A stretch of DNA of 64,000 nucleotides from the NCBI RefSeq assembly GCF_009865135.1, contig NZ_WWGH01000002.1:2232001-2296000 (forward strand). Reading direction: 5' to 3'. Shown piece after piece: positions 23,724 through 31,473 of the stretch (position 1 is its first letter; each line of letters begins with the position of its first letter). Source of the stretch: Streptomyces sp. SID8374. GTDB lineage: Bacteria; Actinomycetota; Actinomycetes; Streptomycetales; Streptomycetaceae. Made by a program: the position numbers and the translations under genes. The notes beneath the pieces were generated by a model. The model was not told the DNA's origin. It did no database searches and saw only the letters and a program-made list of their open reading frames with translations.

Positions 23724-24535
23724 CCACCGTCACCACGCACGAGATACGCCGTGTCGGACCCAGGATCGGCGCCGAGGTGATCGGCATCGACCTCACCCAA
23801 GCCGTCGACGAGAAGACCGCCGACCAGCTGCGCCAGGCCTTCGAGGACCACAAGGTGCTGGTGTTCCGGAACCAGCACCTGACCCCCGATCAGCACGTCG
23901 AGGCCGTACGCATCTTCGCGGAGCCCTTCGACCACCCCACCGCCGTCAAGGACACCGCCAACCCGCTGGTCTACCCGTACAACGTCCAGCAGACGGGGAA
24001 GGCGAGCCAGTGGCACATCGGCGGGCTGTGGCGCAGCCCCGTCTTCGCCATCGAGTCGCTCACCTACGAGGAGGTCCCCGAGCTCGGCGGGCACACCCTG
24101 TGGGCCGATCTCCAGGCCGCGTACGACGATCTGTCGGAGCCCTTCAAGACCCTGCTCGCCTCGGTGAGCGCCGCCTATGACGCCGACCCGCAGAACTACG
24201 CCCAGGGGAAGAAGCGGACCGCCGTCGCGGAGACCGTGGAGCACCCCGTCGTCCTCGAACACCCCCTCACCGGGCGGAAGGGGCTGTTCATCAGCAGCTC
24301 GGCCCTCCACCTCACCGGCGTCACGCCGCAGGAGAGCAAGGTGCTCCTCGACCATCTGCTCCGGCACGCCTCCTCGCCGGACTACACCATCCGCTTCGGC
24401 TGGAACCCCGGCGACTTCGTGCTCTGGGACAACCAGGCGACCTGGCACTACGCCGTGGACGACTACGGCGACGGCGCCCGCGTCTACCGCAAGGTGATCG
24501 GCGTGGAGCGCCCCGGGACCGCGACCACCGGCTGA
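23720..24535 (+). CDS. TauD/TfdA-family Fe(II)/2-oxoglutarate enzyme with HxG motif
   Basis: 271 residues from the ATG at 23720; GGGAG lies 9 bases upstream and the start overlaps the leader stop, which favours it over the ATG at 23714. The fold markers of TauD are present: IGAEVIGIDL, HKVLVFRNQ, GGHTLWAD, LWDNQATWHYAVDDY and a C-terminal ARVYRK. The metal-binding motif, however, reads WHIGGLW: His99 and distal His243 are kept, but the aspartate (Asp101 in E. coli TauD) is Gly101. Family members with HxG or HxA instead of HxD/E include halogenases. The leader peptide instead points to organosulfur use. Reaction unresolved. Confidence 0.88.
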   Translation: MTTVTTHEIRRVGPRIGAEVIGIDLTQAVDEKTADQLRQAFEDHKVLVFRNQHLTPDQHVEAVRIFAEPFDHPTAVKDTANPLVYPYNVQQTGKASQWHIGGLWRSPVFAIESLTYEEVPELGGHTLWADLQAAYDDLSEPFKTLLASVSAAYDADPQNYAQGKKRTAVAETVEHPVVLEHPLTGRKGLFISSSALHLTGVTPQESKVLLDHLLRHASSPDYTIRFGWNPGDFVLWDNQATWHYAVDDYGDGARVYRKVIGVERPGTATTG

Positions 24536-24543
24536 CCCCGTCC

Positions 24544-24588
24544 GCGGCCCGCTCACCCCACACTGCGCCGTACGGGTGAGCGGGCCGC
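24544..24588 (+). terminator. Terminator after the TauD-family gene
   Basis: Perfect 15-bp stem (GCGGCCCGCTCACCC) with a 15-base loop, 8 bases after the stop. It implies that the following monooxygenase has its own promoter or depends on read-through. Confidence 0.75.
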
Positions 24589-24629
24589 CCCGCCGGGAAT
24601 ACCAGGCACGGGTGACGGTTGATCACACC

Positions 24630-25520
24630 ATGACTTCCTTGACGCACGAGGCATTCGGACGGGTCGGCATCTGGAGCGGCGCCCTGCACGGGTCGCGGAC
24701 GGACGACGCGGGCAGGAAGGCGATCGCGGAGGCGGTCGCCGAACTCGAAGAGCTGGGGTACGGCACCCTCTGGATCGGCGGCAGCCCCTCGCCGGACGAC
24801 GCCGCTGCCCTCGTCGACGCGACGCGTACGGTGACGGTGGCCACCGGCATCCTGAACATCTGGAGCCACACCGCCGAGGAGGTCGCCGCCCGGATCTCCG
24901 TCATCGAGGAGGCCGCACGCGGGCGCTTCGTCCTCGGTCTGGGCGTCAGCCACGGCCCGATGGTGCCGCAGTACGCGAAGCCGTACAGCGCGATGGTGGC
25001 CTACCTCGACGCCCTCGACGCGGCGCACCCGTCCGTGGAGCCCGGCGAGCGGGTCCTGGCCGCGCTCGGCCCGAAGATGCTGAAGCTCGCCGCCGACCGG
25101 GCGCTGGGCGCACACCCCTACCTCGTCACCACCGAGCACACGGCGGAGGCCCGCGAGGCGCTCGGCCCCGACGCCCTGCTCGCCCCCGAGCTGACGGCCG
25201 TCCTCGACACCGACCTCGACCGGGCCCGCACCACCGCGCGGAACATGCTGGCGATGTACCTCCAGCTCCCCAACTACACCGCCAACCTGCTGCGGCTGGG
25301 GTTCGCGGAGAGCGACTTCGAGGACGGCGGCAGCGTCCGCCTCCTCGACGCCCTCTTCGCACTGGGCGACGCCGAGCACGTGAAGTCCCGGACCCGGGAG
25401 TACCTCGACGCGGGCGCCGACCACGTGGCGCTCCAGGTGCTCACCGCGGAGGAGGGCGGCGCCGGACTGCCCCGGGCCCAGTGGCGGGAGCTCGCGGAAG
25501 CGTTCGGGGACGAGCTGTAG
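24630..25520 (+). CDS. Luciferase-like monooxygenase (LLM class, F420- or FMN-dependent)
   Basis: 296 residues starting MTSLTHEAFGRVGIWSGALH. It has the TIM-barrel LLM pattern: ELGYGTLWIGGSP, TVTVATGILNIWSHTAEEVAARI, RFVLGLGVSHGP, and AGADHVALQVL near the end. Relatives use F420 or reduced FMN and include alkanesulfonate monooxygenases. Its partner downstream of a sulfur-type leader unit makes organosulfur metabolism a reasonable guess, but a terminator separates the two genes. The start is uncertain, with a GTG at 24612 also in frame and no strong ribosome binding site for either. Confidence 0.85.
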   Translation: MTSLTHEAFGRVGIWSGALHGSRTDDAGRKAIAEAVAELEELGYGTLWIGGSPSPDDAAALVDATRTVTVATGILNIWSHTAEEVAARISVIEEAARGRFVLGLGVSHGPMVPQYAKPYSAMVAYLDALDAAHPSVEPGERVLAALGPKMLKLAADRALGAHPYLVTTEHTAEAREALGPDALLAPELTAVLDTDLDRARTTARNMLAMYLQLPNYTANLLRLGFAESDFEDGGSVRLLDALFALGDAEHVKSRTREYLDAGADHVALQVLTAEEGGAGLPRAQWRELAEAFGDEL

Positions 25521-25531
25521 AGAGCGCCGAA

Positions 25532-25553
25532 TATTAGTCGTTTATTAGTCGTT
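25532..25553. repeat. Tandem 11-base repeat with ATTAGTC half-sites
   Basis: TATTAGTCGTT occurs twice back to back. It shares the ATTAGTC half-site of the LacI-type palindromes at 25597 and 25639, so it may be an upstream regulator binding site. Confidence 0.5.
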
Positions 25554-25562
25554 CACCCCCTC

Positions 25563-25592
25563 TTGACCCCTCCCTTCGCCCAGCGGCAAAGT
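25563..25592 (+). promoter_or_regulatory. Candidate promoter of the lacI-type gene
   Basis: TTGACC and CAAAGT with an 18-base spacer. Both palindromic operators lie just downstream, in the expected start-site and leader region. Read by eye. Confidence 0.35.
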
Positions 25593-25596
25593 GCTG

Positions 25597-25612
25597 GCTA
25601 ATCCGCATTAGC
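25597..25612. promoter_or_regulatory. LacI-type operator 1
   Basis: GCTAATCCGCATTAGC, a near-perfect 16-base palindrome with a CpG-type centre as preferred by LacI/GalR proteins. Confidence 0.7.
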
Positions 25613-25638
25613 GCCGCAGGAAATTTTGGCGGCCCCGT

Positions 25639-25656
25639 GACTAATGCGCATTAGTC
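25639..25656. promoter_or_regulatory. LacI-type operator 2
   Basis: GACTAATGCGCATTAGTC is a perfect 18-base palindrome with a central GCGC. It ends directly before the GAGGGA ribosome binding site of the LacI-family gene, so binding should repress that gene and, with it, the operon. Confidence 0.8.
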
Positions 25657-25668
25657 GAGGGAGTGGGC

Positions 25669-26757
25669 ATGGCGGAAAGCGGACCTACCCGGCAGCGGCG
25701 CGGCCGGCCGCGCCAGGCCGAGGTGGCCCGGCTCGCGGGCGTGTCGCAGACGACGGTGTCGCTGGTGCTCGGCGGCAACAAGCAGGGCATCGTGCTGCAC
25801 GAGGACACCCGGGCCAGGGTGCTGGCCGCCGCCCGCGAGCTCGGTTACGTCCCCGACCCGGCCGCCCGCCGCCTCGCCGCCGCCCGGAACAACCTCCTGG
25901 GCGTCTTCAGCTTCACCGCCACCTTCCCGACCGCCGTGGAGCACTCGTACTACCCGATCCTCGTCGGCGTGGAGCAGGAGGCCGCCGCCCAGGGCTACGA
26001 CCTGGTCCTCTTCACCGGGTCCAGCCCGGGCGGCGCCCATGCCGGGGGCCCCGGCGCGCTGAACCGGGTGCGGCTCGCGGACGGCTGCCTCTTCCTCGGC
26101 CGCCACGTCCCGGACGACCAGCTGCGCAGGCTCGTCGCGGACGGCTACCCGGCCGTGCACATCGGCCGCCGCGACGAGCTGGAAGGGCTCGCCTGGGTCG
26201 GCGCCGACTACGTCTCCGCCAGCGCCGAGGTCGTCCGCCACCTCGCGGACCTCGGCCACCGGCGGATCGTCCTGGTCCGCGAGGACGACGACGCCCCCGC
26301 CTCCACCGACCGCGAGCACGGCTTCCGTACCGCGCTCGCCGCGTGCACCGGCCCGGGCGCCGCCGACGACTCCGCAACCGTCGTACGCACCGCGCACCCC
26401 GCGCACGACATCACCCCGGCATGGGTGCGCGACCGACTGGCCGAGGGCGTCACCGCGTTCGTCGCCGAGGAGACCGACACCGGGGCCGCCTGGCGGGCCC
26501 TGCACACGGCCGTCGCCGCCGCCGGGCTCACCGCGCCCGACCACCTGTCGCTGGCCCTGCTCGGCTCGCCGCCCGCCGACCTGGCCGCCGCCCTCCCGCC
26601 GACCGGCTTCGACATCCCCCGGGCCGAACTGGGCGCCGCCGCGGTCCGCATGCTCACCGCCCAGCTCTCCGGCCACGAGCACACCGAACCCCTTGTGGCC
26701 TGCGGCTTCCGCGCCGGGAGCACGGCGGGCCCGCCGCCGCCCGACCGGGCGCGCTGA
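25669..26757 (+). CDS. LacI-family transcriptional regulator
   Basis: 362 residues from the ATG at 25669 (GAGGGA 6 bases upstream; the GTG at 25663 is too close to it). The N-terminal HTH is QAEVARLAGVSQTTVSLVLGG with the hinge segment LGYVPDPAARRLA; the periplasmic-binding-protein-like effector domain follows (GVFSFTATF, YYPILVGVEQEAAAQGYDLVLFT, HLADLGHRRIVLV). The effector is unknown, probably a substrate or intermediate of the operon. Two palindromes upstream suggest autoregulation. It is the first gene of a same-strand run of six that ends at 33848. Confidence 0.93.
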   Translation: MAESGPTRQRRGRPRQAEVARLAGVSQTTVSLVLGGNKQGIVLHEDTRARVLAAARELGYVPDPAARRLAAARNNLLGVFSFTATFPTAVEHSYYPILVGVEQEAAAQGYDLVLFTGSSPGGAHAGGPGALNRVRLADGCLFLGRHVPDDQLRRLVADGYPAVHIGRRDELEGLAWVGADYVSASAEVVRHLADLGHRRIVLVREDDDAPASTDREHGFRTALAACTGPGAADDSATVVRTAHPAHDITPAWVRDRLAEGVTAFVAEETDTGAAWRALHTAVAAAGLTAPDHLSLALLGSPPADLAAALPPTGFDIPRAELGAAAVRMLTAQLSGHEHTEPLVACGFRAGSTAGPPPPDRAR

Positions 26758-26833
26758 GGTCCACCGGCCGCCGCGCCCCATCCCCGTACCGCCCCACACC
26801 CCCCGTACACCCACCGCAAGGAGTCAACGCCGT

Positions 26834-28462
26834 ATGCCCACCCCCATCGGCACCCCCACCGAGACCGACGTCCTCATCGTGGGCGGTGGTACGGGCGGCG
26901 TCGCCGCCGCGCTCGCCGCCTGCCGGGCCGGCCGTGCCGTCGTCCTCACCGAGGAGACCGACTGGATCGGCGGCCAGCTCACCTCGCAGGCCGTCCCGCC
27001 GGACGAGCACCCCTGGGTCGAACAGTTCGGCGTCACGGACACCTACCGGGCGCTGCGCGAGTCGATCCGCGCCCACTACCGGCAGTGGTACCCGCTGCGC
27101 GCCGAAGCCCTGGACCTGCCGCTCCTCAACCCCGGTGCGGGCCGGGTCAGCAAGCTCTGCCACGAACCGCGCGTCGCCCTCGCCGTGCTGGAGTCGATGC
27201 TCGCCCCGCACATCGCCGCGGGCCGCCTCACCGTACTGACCCACACCCGGCCCGTGGCCGCCGACACCGACGCCGACCTGGTCCGCGCCGTCACCGTCGA
27301 GGACATCCGCGACGGTGACCGGCACACCGTCGCCGCCCCCTACGTCATCGACGCCACCGAGACCGGCGAACTGCTGGAACTGGCCGGTGTGGAGCACGCG
27401 TCGGGCGCCGAGGCCCGCTCCGAGTACGACGAGCCGCACGCCCCCGAGACCGCCGACCCGCTCAACCAGCAGGGCATCACCGTCTGCTTCGCCCTCTCCC
27501 ACCACCAGGGCGAGAACCACACCGTCGACCGCCCCGACGACTACGCCTTCTGGCGCTCCTACCGCCCGGACTTCTGGCCCGGACCGCTCCTCGGCTTCAC
27601 CGCACCCGACCCCCGCTCCCTGGCCGCCGTCACCCGCACCTTCGAACCCAACCCGGACATCGACCCCCTCGCCGTCAACGCCGACCAGAGCGCCGACGCG
27701 GGCGACAAGGAGCTGTGGGGCTTCCGCCGCATCCTCGCCCGCAAGCTGCACCGCCCGGGCGCGTTCGACTCCGACATCACCCTCGTCAACTGGCCGCTCA
27801 ACGACTACTGGCTCAAGCCCCTCATCGGCGCGGGCGAGGAGACGAGCCGGGCCGCCGTCGCCGAGGCCCGCCAGCTCTCGCTCTCCGTCCTGTACTGGCT
27901 CCAGACCGAAGCCCCCCGTACCGACGGCGGCACCGGCTTCCCCGGCCTGCGGCTGCGCCCCGACGTCACCGGAACCGCCGACGGCCTCGCCAAGGCCCCG
28001 TACGTACGCGAGTCCCGCCGCATCAAGGCCGTCACCACCGTCACCGAGCACGACGTGGCCATCGACCTCGTCGGCCCGTACGGGGGCACCCGGCACCGCG
28101 ACTCCGTCGGCGTCGGCGGCTACCGCATCGACCTGCACCCCTCCACCGGCGGTGACAACTACATCGACATCGGCTCCGTCCCCTTCGAGATCCCCCTCGG
28201 CGCCCTGGTGCCGCGCCGGGTGCGCAACCTGCTCCCCGCAGGCAAGAACATCGGCACCACCCACATCACGAATGGCTGCTACCGCCTCCACCCCGTCGAG
28301 TGGAACATCGGCGAGGCCGCCGGCGCGCTCGCCGCGCACTGCCTGGACGAGGGTGTACGCCCGCACCAGGTGCAGGAGGAGGACAAGCGGCTGGAGGAGT
28401 TCACCCGCGTCCTCGACCGGGCGGGCGTCCAGCGCCACTGGCCCGACGTACGGGGCTACTGA
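26834..28462 (+). CDS. FAD-dependent oxidoreductase (PF12831-like)
   Basis: 542 residues, started at the ATG with AAGGAG 10 bases upstream. The dinucleotide-binding motif VLIVGGGTGGVAAALAACRAGRAVVLTEE (split: VLIVGGGTGGVAA at about 12-24) is followed by DWIGGQLTSQAVPPDEHPW, typical of the FAD_oxidored group. C-terminal signatures are ESRRIKAV, YIDIGSVPFEIPLGALVPR, NLLPAGKNIGTTHITNGCYRLHP. It probably oxidises a polyol, sugar acid or amine; the substrate is unknown. Cytosolic. Downstream gene follows after 52 bases. Confidence 0.9.
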   Translation: MPTPIGTPTETDVLIVGGGTGGVAAALAACRAGRAVVLTEETDWIGGQLTSQAVPPDEHPWVEQFGVTDTYRALRESIRAHYRQWYPLRAEALDLPLLNPGAGRVSKLCHEPRVALAVLESMLAPHIAAGRLTVLTHTRPVAADTDADLVRAVTVEDIRDGDRHTVAAPYVIDATETGELLELAGVEHASGAEARSEYDEPHAPETADPLNQQGITVCFALSHHQGENHTVDRPDDYAFWRSYRPDFWPGPLLGFTAPDPRSLAAVTRTFEPNPDIDPLAVNADQSADAGDKELWGFRRILARKLHRPGAFDSDITLVNWPLNDYWLKPLIGAGEETSRAAVAEARQLSLSVLYWLQTEAPRTDGGTGFPGLRLRPDVTGTADGLAKAPYVRESRRIKAVTTVTEHDVAIDLVGPYGGTRHRDSVGVGGYRIDLHPSTGGDNYIDIGSVPFEIPLGALVPRRVRNLLPAGKNIGTTHITNGCYRLHPVEWNIGEAAGALAAHCLDEGVRPHQVQEEDKRLEEFTRVLDRAGVQRHWPDVRGY

Positions 28463-28514
28463 CCGCGAGCAGCACCGCAGTTCGGTCCGCACGACACAAG
28501 GAGGTGTCACCAGC

Positions 28515-30686
28515 ATGACCACGCAACCGCAACCGCAACCGCAACCACAAGTGCAACAGCAACCGCACCGCATACGTGTCGGCATCGACGTGGGCGGAAC
28601 CTTCACCGACGCCGTGGCCGTCGACTCCGCGACTCTCCGACTCGTCGCCCAGGTGAAGGTCCCCACCAGCCACCACCACGAGGACGGCGTCGCCCACGGC
28701 ATCGTCGAGGCACTCGACCGGCTGCTCAAGGACGTCGGCTGCGCCCCCGAGGACGTCGCGTTCCTCGCCCACGGCACCACGCAGGCCACCAACGCCCTGC
28801 TGGAGGGCGATGTCGCCCCCGTCGGCCTGATCGGCATCGGCACCGGACCCGGCGCCCTGCCCACCAAGCGGCTCGCCGGACTCGCCGCCCTCGAACTCAC
28901 CCCCGGCAAGAAGCTCCCGCTCCACTACGCCCACGTCGCCGACCCCGACGACACCGCGTCCGTCCACGCCGCCGTCGCCACGGTCACCGCCGCCGGAGCC
29001 CAAGTCCTCGTCGCCAGCGAGCCGTTCAGCGTCGACGTACCGGACGGCGAGCAGGCCGTGCTGGACGCCGCACGCGAGCACGGGCTGCCGATGACCGCCG
29101 CCCACCAGATCACCTCGCTGTACGGGCTCCGCAAGCGCACCCGTACCGCCGTCGTCAACGCGGCGATCCTGCCGAAGATGCTCGCCACCGCCGACCTGGT
29201 GGACCGCAGCATCGCGGCTGCCGGAGTGACGGCCCCGCTGATGGTGATGCGCTGCGACGGGGGCGTCATGTCGCTGGACGAGATGCGCCGCCGCCCGCTG
29301 CTCACCGTGCTGTCGGGGCCCGCCGCCGGTGTGGCCGGGGCGCTTATGCAGGAGCGGGTCAGCGAAGGGGTGTTCCTGGAGACGGGCGGTACCTCGACGG
29401 ACATCAGCGTCGTCCGGCGCGGCAAGGTCGCCGTCCGGCACGCCACGATCCTCGGCAGGTCCTCCTACCTCTCCGCCCTCGACGTCCGGACCGTCGGTGT
29501 CGGCGGCGGCTCCATGGCCCGGATCGCGGGCGGCAAGGTGCACGCCGTCGGCCCGCGCAGCGCCCATATCGCGGGCCTGCCGTACGCCTGCTTCGCCGAC
29601 CCGGCCGAGCTGGCAGGCGCCCGGCTGGTCACCGTACGGCCACTCGACGGCGACCCGGACGACTACGCCGTACTGGAAGCCGCCGGCGGCCGGTTCGCCA
29701 TCACCATGACCTGCGCGGCGAACGCGCTGGGCCGGGTCCCGGAGGGCGACTTCGCCGCCTGCGACCCCGAAGTGGCGCGGATGGCGCTGCAACCGCTCGC
29801 CGACGCGCTCTCCACCGATGTGGCCGGGGCCGCCGCCCAACTCCTCGACGCAGGAGTGAAGCAGGTCAAGGATGTCACCGAGGCGATGATGCGCGACTAC
29901 CGCCTCGACCGCGACACCGCCGTCCTCGTCGGCGGCGGAGGCGGCGCCGCGTCCGTCACCCCGCACCTTGCCGCCGACACCGGACTGCCCGGCCGGATCG
30001 CCCGCCACAACGAGGTCATCAGCCCGATCGGGGTCGCCCTCGCCCTCGTCCGGGAGCAGATCGAGAGGATCATCCCGGGCGCCACGCAGGAACAGATCCT
30101 CGGCGTACGCAACGAGGCCGAGGCCGCCGTCGTCGCCCAGGGCGCCGCACCCGCAGCCGTGGAGGTCGAGGTCACCGTCGACCCGCAGACCAACACCGTA
30201 CGGGCCGTCGCCACCGGCGCCACCGAACTGCGCACCCAGGACCGGGCCCACCGCACCGGCGACACGGAGCGGCTGGACGCGGCGGCCGCCAGCCTCAAGG
30301 CCGACCCGTCCACCGTCGAGGTGCTCGCCGCGACGCCCGCGCACACCGTCTACGGCTCCGAACAGCACCGCCGCTTCCGCAGGACCCGGCACCCGGTGCG
30401 GGTCCTGGACGCCGACGGGGTGGTACGGCTCCACGCGGCCGACGCCACGGTCGCCACGACCACCGTCGGCCAGGCGCCGGAGCTCCTCGCCGACCTGGTC
30501 CGCAACGCCACCTCGTACGGCGACGGCGGCGTCCGCGCCCCCGCCCTGCGGCTCCTGCTCGGCGCCCGGATCGCCGACCTCTCCGGCGTCCTGGAGGCGG
30601 GCCCGCTGCTGGCCCTGGCCCGCAGCGAACTGCGCTCCCGCGCGGCGGACGAGCAGGTCGTCGCGGTCGTGGAGGTGCGCTCATGA
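28515..30686 (+). CDS. Hydantoinase/oxoprolinase-family protein (HyuA type)
   Basis: 723 residues from the ATG at 28515 (AAGGAGG about 8-14 bases upstream). After an odd Gln/Pro repeat (residues 3-17, encoded by CAACCG hexamers) come the actin-fold signatures of HyuA: VGIDVGGTFTDAVAVD, AHGTTQATNALLEGD, LTVLSGPAAGVAGA, ETGGTSTDISVVRRG, VGVGGGSMARI. ATP-dependent opening of a cyclic amide (hydantoin or 5-oxoproline) is the known family activity, usually with a HyuB subunit. No HyuB is present here. ATGA overlap with the next gene. Confidence 0.9.
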   Translation: MTTQPQPQPQPQVQQQPHRIRVGIDVGGTFTDAVAVDSATLRLVAQVKVPTSHHHEDGVAHGIVEALDRLLKDVGCAPEDVAFLAHGTTQATNALLEGDVAPVGLIGIGTGPGALPTKRLAGLAALELTPGKKLPLHYAHVADPDDTASVHAAVATVTAAGAQVLVASEPFSVDVPDGEQAVLDAAREHGLPMTAAHQITSLYGLRKRTRTAVVNAAILPKMLATADLVDRSIAAAGVTAPLMVMRCDGGVMSLDEMRRRPLLTVLSGPAAGVAGALMQERVSEGVFLETGGTSTDISVVRRGKVAVRHATILGRSSYLSALDVRTVGVGGGSMARIAGGKVHAVGPRSAHIAGLPYACFADPAELAGARLVTVRPLDGDPDDYAVLEAAGGRFAITMTCAANALGRVPEGDFAACDPEVARMALQPLADALSTDVAGAAAQLLDAGVKQVKDVTEAMMRDYRLDRDTAVLVGGGGGAASVTPHLAADTGLPGRIARHNEVISPIGVALALVREQIERIIPGATQEQILGVRNEAEAAVVAQGAAPAAVEVEVTVDPQTNTVRAVATGATELRTQDRAHRTGDTERLDAAAASLKADPSTVEVLAATPAHTVYGSEQHRRFRRTRHPVRVLDADGVVRLHAADATVATTTVGQAPELLADLVRNATSYGDGGVRAPALRLLLGARIADLSGVLEAGPLLALARSELRSRAADEQVVAVVEVRS

Positions 30687-31465
30687 GCGCCGGTACGCCG
30701 TCGGCAGCGGCAGCCGTGCGCTCGCGCGCGGGGAGGGCGGGGGCGACGGCGGTGGGCCCGGGGCGTCAACGCCCCCGTACCGCAGGGGCGTTGGTTGCCC
30801 TCACCCCGGCCCGCCGCGAGGCGCTGCGTGCCGAGTGCGCGCGGCTGGAGGCGCTGGACGACGCCGAGTTCGGCGTACGGCTGCTCGCTCACACCCCGAC
30901 GCACGAGACGCGCGAGGAGGCGCTGCTGCGCCACTGGGCGCAGACGGCAACGGAGTTCGGCAGGGAACTGGCGGTGGACGCGACCTCCCCAACGGCAGCG
31001 GCATCCCCACGGGCAGAGCCCTCCCCACCGGCACAACACGCCCCGCACCCCGCACGCGTCGTCGAGACCACCGGTGGCCTCGACCGGCTGCTCCTCGCCC
31101 GGTACACCTCCCGTCCCGAGCCCACCGTCGAACTCTTCACCGACACCATCGCCCTCGGCGAGCAGCTCGTGGACGTACTCGGCTGGCGGGACCGCTACGC
31201 CGCCGGTTCGCTCCGCGCCGCAGCCCTCGCCCACGAGCACGCCCACTGCCTGCTGCACCGCGACGCCCGCATCCGCCGCGCGCTCCGCGACCGGCTCGGC
31301 CACACCGCCCTGCGGCTCGGCCGGTTCCGCGTCCCCGGGCATGTCGCCGGAGCCGACGAAGTCGCGGCGCACGCCTACGCGGGCGCCGTCTGCGGCCTGG
31401 GCCGCTCCCCGCTCCTTCTCACCGCCGCGCTCGTGAGCGCGGTGCAGGCCCTCGGAGAGGACTGA
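30683..31465 (+). CDS. Unknown protein with HEHAH motif
   Basis: 260 residues, translationally coupled to the HyuA-type gene (ATGA). The first 35 residues are Ala/Arg-rich and may be a non-structured leader; a Pro/Ala/Ser-rich linker lies around residues 98-120. The C-terminal part holds LAHEHAHCLLHRDARIRRALRDRLGHTALRLGRF, of which HEHAHCLLH (about residues 189-197) could bind a metal. I do not recognise the family. Coupling suggests it works with the HyuA-type protein, perhaps in place of the missing HyuB; this is speculative. Confidence 0.75.
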   Translation: MSAGTPSAAAAVRSRAGRAGATAVGPGRQRPRTAGALVALTPARREALRAECARLEALDDAEFGVRLLAHTPTHETREEALLRHWAQTATEFGRELAVDATSPTAAASPRAEPSPPAQHAPHPARVVETTGGLDRLLLARYTSRPEPTVELFTDTIALGEQLVDVLGWRDRYAAGSLRAAALAHEHAHCLLHRDARIRRALRDRLGHTALRLGRFRVPGHVAGADEVAAHAYAGAVCGLGRSPLLLTAALVSAVQALGED

Positions 31466-31473
31466 GACCCGCC

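Noticed and set aside
27315..28514. Long Ser/Thr/Pro-rich frame joined to the HyuA-type gene
   Set aside because: It is the +2 shadow of the FAD oxidoreductase gene; HyuA homology begins only after 28515.
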